Origin: an uncultured Porphyromonadaceae bacterium
GTDB lineage: Bacteria; Bacteroidota; Bacteroidia; Bacteroidales; Muribaculaceae
Length of the DNA stretch: 7,851 bases
Reading direction: 5' to 3'
Assembly: GCA_900554265.1 (NCBI GenBank)
Contig: USGZ01000070.1
Location: 1-7,851 of the forward strand
Under the pieces are notes generated by a model. The model worked only from the letters and a program-made list of their open reading frames with translations. It made no database searches and had not been told where the DNA came from. The position numbers and the translations under genes were made by a program. This document shows, in pieces, positions 1 to 6,996 of the stretch; within the stretch, counting starts at the first letter, position 1, and each line of letters opens with the position of its first letter.

Positions 1-477
1 GACTGGACCGAAATAGCACGCATCAAGGAAAACCCGCGCTTCGTCATCCCTCTGATCGGCAACGGCGACATCACCACTCCGGAGAAAGCCGCCGAGGCTT
101 TCAGCCGCTATGGCGTCGACGGCGTGATGGTAGGCCGCGCTTCCATAGGCGCGCCCTGGATATTCCACTCGATAAAGTCCTATCTCGAGACCGGTGAGGC
201 CTCCGACGCCGGAATCGCCGAGAAGTTCGCCATGCTGCGCCGCCAGATCCGAGAGAGCGTCGAGCGCATCGACGAATTCCGAGGCATTCTCCATATACGG
301 AGGCACCTGGCCGCATCGCCCCTGTTCAAGGGCATCCCGAGCTTCAGGCCGACGCGTGTGGCCATGCTGCGGGCCAACACCCTCGACGAGCTCGACGCCA
401 TACTTACCCATATCGAAAACGACATCATCCCCGCACTCGCCGCTGGCGATACCCCAACATCATCGCAAGAAGCCTGA
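1..477 (+). CDS. dusB: tRNA-dihydrouridine synthase, DusB/NifR3-like (5' end outside window)
   Basis: This is the C-terminal 158 residues of a cytoplasmic FMN-dependent enzyme that reduces uridine to dihydrouridine in tRNA. Seen in the sequence: the phosphate/FMN-binding end of the TIM barrel, with GNGDI at visible residues 20-24 and GVMVGRASIGAPWIF at 41-55, matching the NifR3/DusB signature (MIGRxxxGxPWIF). After it comes the helical C-terminal tRNA-binding domain, about residues 60-145, with a RRHLAASPLFKGIPSFR stretch. The family is usually about 320-340 residues, so roughly the N-terminal half, including the catalytic cysteine, is off the left edge. The frame is open from base 1 and ends at TGA 475-477. 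The last ~15 residues (AAGDTPTSSQEA-like tail) are low-complexity and probably disordered. It is followed after 7 bases by the DUF2807 gene and is probably cotranscribed with it. The Dus assignment is firm; the DusB subfamily rests on motif recall. Confidence 0.93.
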   Translation, partial: DWTEIARIKENPRFVIPLIGNGDITTPEKAAEAFSRYGVDGVMVGRASIGAPWIFHSIKSYLETGEASDAGIAEKFAMLRRQIRESVERIDEFRGILHIRRHLAASPLFKGIPSFRPTRVAMLRANTLDELDAILTHIENDIIPALAAGDTPTSSQEA

Positions 478-484
478 CAGGAAT

Positions 485-1231
485 ATGAGAATAATAACAT
501 TAGCAATAGCTTTCCTCGCCGCCGCCGTCGCCGCCAGCGCGCAGACCGACGACCGCGCCAATGACCTCGCAAACTATACCCTCGAAGTCCAGGACTTCAT
601 CGAACTTAACGTAGTCGACGGCATCCGCGTCGACTACCGCGCCCTGCCTGACTCCGCCGGCTGGGTGTCCTTCACGGCTACTCCCGAGACCGCGTCGAAA
701 ATCATGTTCAGCAACAACAGGAAAAAACTGACCATCCAGACCTCGGCTCTCGACCATCCCTACGAGAATATGCCGCTTGTAAGGGTCTACAGCACCATAC
801 TGAGCAACGTCACCAATACCGGCGACAGCCTTACGCGTGTGCTCTCCGCCGCCCCTGTCGAGAAGATGAAAATCAAGGTGATGGGCAACGGCTCGATAGA
901 AGCCGACGGCGTCAAGGCCGACCAGGTCGAGGCCTCCGTCGACACCGGCTGCGGCAATGTGACTGTCACCGGCTCGGCACGTAAGGCCAAGCTCCGCAAC
1001 GTAGGCACAGGCACCGTCGACGCCTCAGGGCTCACGGCCGACGAGGCCCGCGTCTTCGTGTTCGGCCCCGGGCCCGTCGATTGCGACGTCCGCGAAAAGC
1101 TCACCGTCTACGGCATGGGCAAGGGCCGCGTCCTGCTCCACGGCGAGCCCGCCAGGATAACGAACCGTTCCATCGGCGTGAAGGTGGAGCAACATCAGGC
1201 CCACGATGCCGCCGAAGGACCTCAGGAATAA
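485..1231 (+). CDS. Secreted DUF2807 (GIN domain) beta-helix protein
   Basis: A 248-residue exported protein with a putative auto-transporter adhesin head GIN domain (DUF2807), common in Bacteroidota; its molecular function is not known. Residues 1-19 are a classical signal peptide (MRIITLAIAF hydrophobic core, ASA|Q cleavage site after residue 19), and there is no lipobox, so it should be periplasmic or surface-exposed. An N-terminal beta region (about 35-110, FIELNVVDGIRVDYRA) resembles the usual DUF2807 opening. GxG turns recur at residues 134, 155, 174, 194 and 212, about 20 residues apart, as expected for coils of a right-handed beta-helix. It has two cysteines, C156 and C200, in the mature part. 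The ATG at 485 was chosen because the signal peptide starts there; the frame stays open upstream, but that stretch reads as a shadow of dusB. An AGGA sits only 2 bases before the start, and the first codons (AGA ATA ATA ACA TTA) are unusually AT-rich. The gene's end overlaps the flippase start by 26 bases. Confidence 0.88.
   Translation: MRIITLAIAFLAAAVAASAQTDDRANDLANYTLEVQDFIELNVVDGIRVDYRALPDSAGWVSFTATPETASKIMFSNNRKKLTIQTSALDHPYENMPLVRVYSTILSNVTNTGDSLTRVLSAAPVEKMKIKVMGNGSIEADGVKADQVEASVDTGCGNVTVTGSARKAKLRNVGTGTVDASGLTADEARVFVFGPGPVDCDVREKLTVYGMGKGRVLLHGEPARITNRSIGVKVEQHQAHDAAEGPQE
1206..1231 (+). other. 26-base overlap of DUF2807 and flippase genes
   Basis: The flippase ATG at 1206-1208 lies before the DUF2807 stop codon TAA at 1229-1231, in a different reading frame. 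The overlapping bases encode the last residues of the DUF2807 protein (DAAEGPQE end) and the first residues of the flippase (MPPKDLRN). No better in-frame start for the flippase is visible downstream before its first conserved residues. This supports cotranscription and probably coupled translation of the two genes. Confidence 0.75.
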
Positions 1232-2687
1232 GACAGCGCATTCCGTAAAGTGGAATCTGGTTGACAAACTTGCCAGCCAGGTCCTCTACGCCCTTACCGG
1301 CATAGTCCTCGCCCGCGAACTGAGTCCCGACGACTTCGGACTCGTCGGCGCGGCCCTCGTTTTCCAGGCTTTCGCCTCGCTGCTGGTCGACAGCGGCTTT
1401 TCCTACGCACTTCTGCAGCGGCGGCAGCCCTCGCGGCTGGATTATTCTACGGTGCTTTGGTTCAACATCGGTTGCGCCGTCGTGCTTTACCTCGTCCTCT
1501 TCGCCTGCGCGCCGCTTATCGCAGGCTGCTTCCAGCACGACATGCGCCTGGTTCCGGTGTCGCGAGTGCTTTTCCTGGCCATCATCCTCAACGCCGCCAC
1601 CATCGTGCAGACCAACCGCCTGATGAAAGCCATGGAAGTGCGCGGCGTGGCCCTTTCGAACGCTATCGGCCTGAGCTGCGGAGGCGCCGTAGGCATCGGG
1701 CTGGCCGTCGGCGGTTTCGGAGTTTGGGCCATAGTCTGGCAGACGCTGACCGGCGCCGCCGTGCGCGGAATCGTCCTCTGGACCTCGACGCGCTGGCGTC
1801 CGCTGCTGCGCTTCTCCTGGCCGTCGCTGCGCTCCTTCTTCGGCCTGGGCTCGCGCATGATGCTCACGTCCTTCCTGCGCACCGTATTCCTCAATATCTA
1901 TTCCTTCCTCATCGGCAACCGCGTAGGCCTGGCTCCGCTGGGCTATTATACCCAGGCCGACAAGTGGAGCAAGATGGGCACATCGAGCCTGAGCCAGGTG
2001 CTGACCTCCAGTTTCGTGCCGACGCTCTCGGCGGTGCAGAACCAGCCGGAGCGCTACCGGGCCATGAGCTCGAAGATGACGCGCTTCACAGCCTATCTCC
2101 TCTTTCCGGCCATGCTCTGGCTTGCCGCGGCAGCCTCGCCGCTGTTCCACGCCCTTTTCGGAACCAAATGGGACCCTGCGGTCATTCTTTTCCAGCTGCT
2201 GCTCGTCCGCGGCATCTTCGTGGTCCTGACCTCGCTGAGCACCAACTTCCTCCTCGCCCTCGGCTATGGCTCGTCGATAGTAAAGCTCGAGGTGCTGACT
2301 GACTCAGTAGCTCTGGGCGCGCTCGTGGCCACCTTCCCGGTAATGGGCTGGTCGACGCCGGAGCATCCCGTTCTGGGAATCACAATCCTCCTGTGCGGTC
2401 AGCTGCTGGCCTCCGTCGTGGCCTGGGTGGCGACTGTGTGGACTACCTTCCGCCGCGTGGGCCTCGGCGCAGGCCGCTATTGCATGGACCTGGCGCCCTA
2501 TCTGTGCCTTACGCTGCTTATCCTGCCGCTCATGCTCCTCGGGGGCAGCTGTGTTGGCGCCAACGCCTGGATAGTCCTGCTCGTGGAAGCAGCCATCGCG
2601 CTGACCGCTTACCTGGGCGTCAACCGCCTGCTCGGCTCGCAGATTCAGCGCGATGTGCTGGAGTATATCCGCAAAGGGATGAAGTAG
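1206..2687 (+). CDS. Polysaccharide/lipopolysaccharide flippase, WzxC-like (MOP superfamily)
   Basis: A 493-residue inner-membrane protein that by family would flip lipid-linked oligosaccharide from the cytoplasmic to the periplasmic face for O-antigen, capsule or exopolysaccharide assembly. The N-terminus (VKWNLVDKLASQ at 14-25, then ARELSPDDFGLVG at 36-48) is typical of polysaccharide-synthase-type flippases. About 12 hydrophobic segments are visible, near residues 20-36, 46-66, 83-106, 118-135, 158-180, 216-237, 295-317, 327-350, 362-380, 388-412, 428-448 and 452-472. The loop motif SPLFHALFGTKWDPAVI at 311-327 is characteristic of the WzxC/TuaB branch. Length is normal for the family. The ATG at 1206 gives the expected short cytoplasmic N-terminus; it lies inside the end of the DUF2807 gene in another frame, suggesting translational coupling. 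No glycosyltransferases are visible next to it, so the glycan substrate cannot be inferred. It ends at TAG 2685-2687, 4 bases from the converging pump gene. Confidence 0.92.
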   Translation: MPPKDLRNKTAHSVKWNLVDKLASQVLYALTGIVLARELSPDDFGLVGAALVFQAFASLLVDSGFSYALLQRRQPSRLDYSTVLWFNIGCAVVLYLVLFACAPLIAGCFQHDMRLVPVSRVLFLAIILNAATIVQTNRLMKAMEVRGVALSNAIGLSCGGAVGIGLAVGGFGVWAIVWQTLTGAAVRGIVLWTSTRWRPLLRFSWPSLRSFFGLGSRMMLTSFLRTVFLNIYSFLIGNRVGLAPLGYYTQADKWSKMGTSSLSQVLTSSFVPTLSAVQNQPERYRAMSSKMTRFTAYLLFPAMLWLAAAASPLFHALFGTKWDPAVILFQLLLVRGIFVVLTSLSTNFLLALGYGSSIVKLEVLTDSVALGALVATFPVMGWSTPEHPVLGITILLCGQLLASVVAWVATVWTTFRRVGLGAGRYCMDLAPYLCLTLLILPLMLLGGSCVGANAWIVLLVEAAIALTAYLGVNRLLGSQIQRDVLEYIRKGMK

Positions 2688-2691
2688 AGGA
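2688..2691. other. 4-base convergent junction of two operons
   Basis: The flippase stop TAG (2685-2687, plus strand) and the pump stop TAA (2694-2692, minus strand) are separated by four bases. There is no space for a conventional terminator between the genes. Any transcription end must lie inside the 3' coding region of the opposite gene, so transcripts of the two operons probably overlap at their 3' ends. Confidence 0.85.
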
Positions 2692-5600
2692 TTATTCTGT
2701 CTTGTCCTCAGGGTTGGAATCCGTAGGCTGGGCCAGCTTGTCCGAACTTGCGAATACCTTGGACAGGTACTTTTCCTGGAACCGCTGCAGCATTTCCCAG
2801 AACGTCGGCACATAGAGGGTTCCCACCAGAGCGTTGACCGCCATGCCGAAAACTACCGCCGCACCGAGGGCCAGACGGCTGGCCGCGCCGGCGCCGGTTG
2901 CGAACAGCATCGGCATCACGCCGAACACGAAGGCCAGCGCCGTCATCATGACGGGACGGAAGCGGACGCTCCCGGCCTGCTCGGCGGCCTGACGTATGGG
3001 CATGCCCTGCTTGCGGTAGTCCATCGCATATTCGACAATCAGAATGGCATTCTTGGCCGCCATACCCAGCAGAAGGATTATGCCTATCTGAGTATAGATG
3101 CTGATGCTCTGATTCATGAACATGCAGCCTATGATTGCGCCGAGAATTGCAGTCGGGGTCGTGATGACAACGGCTACCGGGTCCGTCCAGGACTCATACT
3201 GCGCGGCAAGCACAAGGATGGTTATGATTATGGCGAATATGAGCACCATGGTAATGGTCGTGCCGCTCTGGGTTTCCTGGTATGCTTCGCCGGTCCAGGC
3301 GAAACCGAACTGGTTGTCCGTGGCTTCGGCCACGAGTTTCTCCATCGCGGCGATGCCGGCCGAGGAGCTGACGTCCGGTGCCGTGTTGGCCGTTATCGCG
3401 GCGGTACGGTACATGTTGTAGCGGTTGACCGTCGACGAGCCCATCGATGGCTCTATGCTGGCGAAGGAGGAGAACGGAACCATGTCGCCGCGAGAGTTGC
3501 GGACCGTGAGGTTCATCACATCCTCGGCCTGCGAGCGGGAACCCGAAGCCGCGCTGACAACCACCTGGTAACTGCGCCCGAAGCGGGTGAAGTCGTTGAC
3601 GTAGCTGGAGCCCATGTTGGCCGACAGGACCCTGTAGACATCGCCCAGGGCAAGCGAGTGCATCTCGACCTTGTCGCGGTCGATGCTGACTGTATATTGC
3701 GGGACGGAGCCGGTATACAGCGTCGTTATGCTCGCTATTTCAGGATTGTCGGCAGCCGCGGCCTGGATGCTGCGCACGGCATTTGAAATCTGGTCGGCCC
3801 CCAGGTTGTTAATGTCCAGAAGCTGCATCTCCAGGCCGGAGGAGTTGCCGAGGCCGGGAATCGACGGTGGATTGATGCTGAAGATTATTGGCTCCTGGAA
3901 CCGTGCCGCTATTTTGCCGACGGAGTCGATGAGAGCGTCGACGGAGTTGGCTTTGCCCTTGCGGTCTTTCCAGGGCTTGAGAACAACGAACATGCTGGCT
4001 ACGTTGCTGGCCGCTCCGCCTCCGGCGAACGAGTTGCCGGCCACGGCAATAACGTCCTTGACCTGCGGAAGCCTGACGACTTCCCCGGAGAACTCGTTGA
4101 GGATATTGTCCGTGCGGTTGAGCGAGGCGCCGTCCGGGAGCTGGATGCTGCTTATGAAGTAGCCCATGTCTTCTTCGGGAATATAGCTCGAAGGCCAGCG
4201 CGTGAAGCCCCAGAACGCGGCCCCGCAGATAATGAAGAAGATAATCATCGATGCGACGGGATGCCGCAGCGTGCGGCCTACGTTGTCGTTATAGAGCTTG
4301 AGCACCCTGGTATAGCCGGACTCGAACCAGCGGAAGATGAAGAAGCGGCTCGGCTTCGACGGCTTCAGGAACAGGGCGCACATGGCCGGAGTGAAGGTCA
4401 GGGCGTTGAAGCCCGAGAAGGCCGTCGAGACGGCTATGGTCAGGGCGAACTGTTTGTAGAGCTCGCCGGTGATGCCGGAAATGAAGGCCGTAGGGATGAA
4501 CACGCTCAGGAGAACGAGTACTTCGCCGATTACGGGTCCCTGCAGTTCCCGCATGGCCTGTTCAGCCGCCTGGCGCGGCGTGGATTTCCCCTCGGAAAGG
4601 ATTCGCGAACAGTCCTCGACGACGACTATCGCGTCGTCCACGACAATCGCGATTGCCAGAACCAGGCCGAAGAGTGTGAGGGTATTGAGGGTGAAGCCCA
4701 TGAGTTTCATTACCGCGAACGTGGCCACCAGCGATACCGGGATGGTTATCATCGGTATGATCACCGCCCGCCAGCTCTGCAGGAACAGCATGATTACAAG
4801 CATCACAATCAATGTGGTCTCCAGGAAAGTGACAAGTACCTCGTCGATGGAGGCGGTCACGAAGTCGGTAGTGTTGAGAATGATGCGGTAGTTGACGTTC
4901 TCGGGAAAGTACTGGCTCAGCTCCTGGAGTCGCTCCTCGCATGCCTTGGCCACGGTGAGGGCGTTGGCGCCCGGCAGCTGGCTGATGCCGATGAGGCCGG
5001 CATCGTGGCCGGATACGTGCGAAATCATCGAATAGCTCTGGCTGCCCATCTCCACGCGCCCGATGTCCTTGAGGCGCAGCATGCTGCCCTGGTTGCCGGT
5101 CCGCAGCACTATGTTGCCGAACTCTTCGGCCGATACCAGGCGCCCGTGCGAGACGAGGGTGAACTCGAAGGGAGTATCGGTGTTGTCCGGCGGAGCGCCT
5201 ACGCTGCCGGCGCTGACTTCGGTGTTCTGGTTGCTTATGGCGTTCATAACCTCGGCCACGGTGATGTTGCGCACTCGCATCAGCTCCGGGTCGAGCCATA
5301 CGCGCATGCTGTACTCGCCGGCACCGAACGCCTGCACATTGCCTACACCGTCGATTCTCGAGAGTTCGTCGACAATGTTAAGCTGCGCGTAGTTGGTCAG
5401 ATAGAGGCCGTCGTAGAGGTCGGGGCGGTCTGTCTCCAGGGCCACGAAAAGAATCATGTCCGACGAGCGCGACATTACCGATATGCCCTGCTGCTTGACC
5501 GCCGAAGGCAACTGAGGCTCGGCCTGGCTGACGCGGTTCTGGACCTTCACGGTAGCGATATCAAGGTCGGTGCCGGTCTCGAATGTGATTTCCAGCGAGT

Positions 5601-5865
5601 AGGATCCGTCCGAACCTGATGACGAACTCATGTACATCATGCCCTCGACGCCGTTGACCTGCTGTTCGATGGGCTCGCCTATGATTTCGGCGACAGTCTC
5701 GGCGTCGGCGCCGGGGTAGGAGGCCATCACGTAGACCGTAGGGGGCGTGATGTCCGGAAACTGGGCGACCGGCAGCGACTTGACCGTCAGCAGACCAGCC
5801 AGAATCATCAGTATGGCGAGTACCGTGGCAAATATCGGCCGGTCGATGAAGAATTTGCTGAACAT
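2692..5865 (-). CDS. RND multidrug efflux pump, inner-membrane permease (HAE1, AcrB/MexB-like)
   Basis: A 1057-residue proton/drug antiporter (E. coli AcrB has 1049) that takes substrates from the periplasm and inner membrane and passes them to the outer-membrane channel. It starts [18 protein letters not shown], the hallmark RND N-terminus. Twelve membrane segments are visible: about 10-28, then 340-498 (five helices), 537-556, then 868-1020 (five helices), with two large periplasmic porter/docking loops between. Proton-relay residues are intact: D410 and D411 in TM4 (AcrB D407/D408), K938 in TM10 (K940), R968 and T975 in TM11 (R971/T978). Several pocket aromatics of AcrB are replaced: F136 by M137, F610 by I606, F615 by N611, F664 by L678, F666 by M680; F178, F617 and F628 are kept as F180, F613 and F626 (alignment by eye). 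The C-terminal tail after TM12 is short, polar and acidic. It is the last gene of the operon, 12 bases after the adaptor gene. Real substrates cannot be read from sequence. Confidence 0.97.
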   Translation of the reverse strand: MFSKFFIDRPIFATVLAILMILAGLLTVKSLPVAQFPDITPPTVYVMASYPGADAETVAEIIGEPIEQQVNGVEGMMYMSSSSGSDGSYSLEITFETGTDLDIATVKVQNRVSQAEPQLPSAVKQQGISVMSRSSDMILFVALETDRPDLYDGLYLTNYAQLNIVDELSRIDGVGNVQAFGAGEYSMRVWLDPELMRVRNITVAEVMNAISNQNTEVSAGSVGAPPDNTDTPFEFTLVSHGRLVSAEEFGNIVLRTGNQGSMLRLKDIGRVEMGSQSYSMISHVSGHDAGLIGISQLPGANALTVAKACEERLQELSQYFPENVNYRIILNTTDFVTASIDEVLVTFLETTLIVMLVIMLFLQSWRAVIIPMITIPVSLVATFAVMKLMGFTLNTLTLFGLVLAIAIVVDDAIVVVEDCSRILSEGKSTPRQAAEQAMRELQGPVIGEVLVLLSVFIPTAFISGITGELYKQFALTIAVSTAFSGFNALTFTPAMCALFLKPSKPSRFFIFRWFESGYTRVLKLYNDNVGRTLRHPVASMIIFFIICGAAFWGFTRWPSSYIPEEDMGYFISSIQLPDGASLNRTDNILNEFSGEVVRLPQVKDVIAVAGNSFAGGGAASNVASMFVVLKPWKDRKGKANSVDALIDSVGKIAARFQEPIIFSINPPSIPGLGNSSGLEMQLLDINNLGADQISNAVRSIQAAAADNPEIASITTLYTGSVPQYTVSIDRDKVEMHSLALGDVYRVLSANMGSSYVNDFTRFGRSYQVVVSAASGSRSQAEDVMNLTVRNSRGDMVPFSSFASIEPSMGSSTVNRYNMYRTAAITANTAPDVSSSAGIAAMEKLVAEATDNQFGFAWTGEAYQETQSGTTITMVLIFAIIITILVLAAQYESWTDPVAVVITTPTAILGAIIGCMFMNQSISIYTQIGIILLLGMAAKNAILIVEYAMDYRKQGMPIRQAAEQAGSVRFRPVMMTALAFVFGVMPMLFATGAGAASRLALGAAVVFGMAVNALVGTLYVPTFWEMLQRFQEKYLSKVFASSDKLAQPTDSNPEDKTE

Positions 5866-5877
5866 AGCCTGTCGGAA

Positions 5878-6996
5878 TTATTCTGTGAGACGGGGTGTCA
5901 CTGTCATTCCGGGACGCACTTTCAGGAGAGCGCGCGTAACGTAGCGGTCGTCGGCGTTCAGGCCCGAACTGATGATGCGCAGGGTGTCGTCGATCAGGTC
6001 GCCGGGTACTACGGCCGTGTAGACAACCTTGTTGGAATCGTTGACGGTATACATGTAGCTGCCGCGCTGGTCGCGGGCGATGGCGGCGTCGAGCACTATT
6101 ACGGCGTGCGGGTCGATGCCGTCGGGGAGGTCGATGGTCACGTACATGCCCGAGCGCAGCTCGTCGCCGTCGTTCTCGACGTCGGCCTTAAGCTCTACGG
6201 TACCGGTCGAGGTGCTTATGTCAGGAGCTATATAGCCTAATTTGCCGAAATAGCGGCCATTAAGTGCGGGGTCTTCGAATTTGACGGGTATGCGGTTGTA
6301 GTCCGTGCCCTCGGCTTCCATGAGCCTGCGCATCAGAGGCAGCAGGGATGCGTCGTCAATCGAGAAGTCGGCTGTCAGGATGTCGTCCTTGTATAGCGTG
6401 GCCAGGGTCACGGGTGCGCCCGCGCCGCTGATATAGCTGCCTGCGGACTGGAGATTGTCGCTTATATGACCCGTGAAGGGTGCGCGTACCGTACAGTAAC
6501 CCAGGTTGGTGCGGGCTGTGCTCAGATTCGCCTGGGCCGTGCGGATGGCGGCTTCTGAGGACTCCAGGGCGTTGCGTCCCTGTTCGAGTTCCATGCGGCT
6601 CACGGCGTCGCTTGCGTAGGCTTGCTGGAGTGCCGCATAATGGTCGCGGGCATAGTCGCGCGCAGATGTGGCGTTGGCGAGCTCAGCCTCGGCGCGGGCA
6701 ACGGCGTCGCGGTACTGTGTGTCCTCGATGGTGAAGAGCACCTGCCCTTCCCGTACCTTCGAGCCCGATTCGTAGTTCTTGCTCATAAGGGTACCGTTGA
6801 CGCGCCCGACGATATCCACCGTCCTGTCCGCCGACAGGTAGCCCGGATAGCTTTTGTGCAGGATTACCGAGTCGACTCTCGGGCGGGCGACGTCGACCGT
6901 CGGCGATTCGGTTTCGCCGCTCTTGTTCTTGTGCGAGCATGCTCCCGGAACAAGCAGCGACATGCCGAGAACTAAAGCTGTGAGTACGCGTTTCAT
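5878..6996 (-). CDS. RND efflux periplasmic adaptor subunit (AcrA/MexA-like, probable lipoprotein)
   Basis: A 372-residue membrane fusion protein that bridges the inner-membrane pump and the outer-membrane channel. Residues 1-20 form an export signal ending LLVPGAC, with C20 the likely lipidation site; the residue three before the cysteine is proline, not the usual leucine-like residue. The domain order is standard: first half of the lipoyl/barrel-sandwich domain (about 55-92, with GSKVREGQVLFTIED), alpha-hairpin coiled coil (about 93-166, Ala/Glu/Arg-rich, tip near SDAVSRMELEQ), second lipoyl half with RAPFTGHISD at 171-180, beta-barrel (about 195-290, ending ELRSGMYVTIDLP), and membrane-proximal domain (about 290-370). 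Its ATG overlaps the stop of the channel gene (ATGA), and the pump gene follows after 12 bases. No Shine-Dalgarno precedes the start, so translation probably depends on coupling to the channel gene. The assignment to the HAE1-type adaptor family is firm. Confidence 0.95.
   Translation of the reverse strand: MKRVLTALVLGMSLLVPGACSHKNKSGETESPTVDVARPRVDSVILHKSYPGYLSADRTVDIVGRVNGTLMSKNYESGSKVREGQVLFTIEDTQYRDAVARAEAELANATSARDYARDHYAALQQAYASDAVSRMELEQGRNALESSEAAIRTAQANLSTARTNLGYCTVRAPFTGHISDNLQSAGSYISGAGAPVTLATLYKDDILTADFSIDDASLLPLMRRLMEAEGTDYNRIPVKFEDPALNGRYFGKLGYIAPDISTSTGTVELKADVENDGDELRSGMYVTIDLPDGIDPHAVIVLDAAIARDQRGSYMYTVNDSNKVVYTAVVPGDLIDDTLRIISSGLNADDRYVTRALLKVRPGMTVTPRLTE
6993..6996 (-). other. 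ATGA stop/start overlap, channel gene to adaptor gene
   Basis: Read on the minus strand, the four bases are ATGA: the adaptor start ATG (6996-6994) overlaps the channel stop TGA (6995-6993). The preceding bases (ACAACTCAGACAT) hold no purine-rich ribosome binding site. This arrangement is typical of termination-reinitiation coupling and would tie adaptor synthesis to channel synthesis. Confidence 0.85.

Noticed and set aside
194..484. An upstream extension of the DUF2807 frame to an ATG at 194.
   Set aside because: The extension lies inside dusB and reads as Ser/Pro/Arg-rich shadow. A clean signal peptide begins at ATG 485, which would be buried if the extension were real.
1101..2150. A 349-codon open frame on the minus strand, opposite the flippase gene.
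   Set aside because: It has the same antisense codon-on-codon register as the flippase. Its composition is low-complexity and charged, and it covers no gene-free DNA.
1457..2302. A 281-codon open frame on the plus strand within the flippase gene.
   Set aside because: It is Arg/Pro/Ala/His-rich, as expected for an off-frame reading of GC-rich DNA, and has no domain. The flippase frame is unmistakable.
2687..2709. An inverted repeat GAGGA / TCCTC spanning the convergent junction, considered as a bidirectional terminator.
   Set aside because: The stem is only 5 bases with a 13-base loop and no T-tract on either side; it is too weak to call.
4562..5299. A 245-codon minus-strand frame within the pump gene.
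   Set aside because: It is an off-frame reading with Arg/His/Gln-rich composition; the pump frame is continuous and fully conserved here.
4261..5619. A 452-codon open frame on the plus strand, opposite the pump gene.
   Set aside because: It lies in the exact antisense codon register of the pump, where stops need the sense codons TTA, CTA or TCA, which are rare in this GC-rich gene. The protein is His/Glu/Arg/Gly-rich with no recognisable domain.
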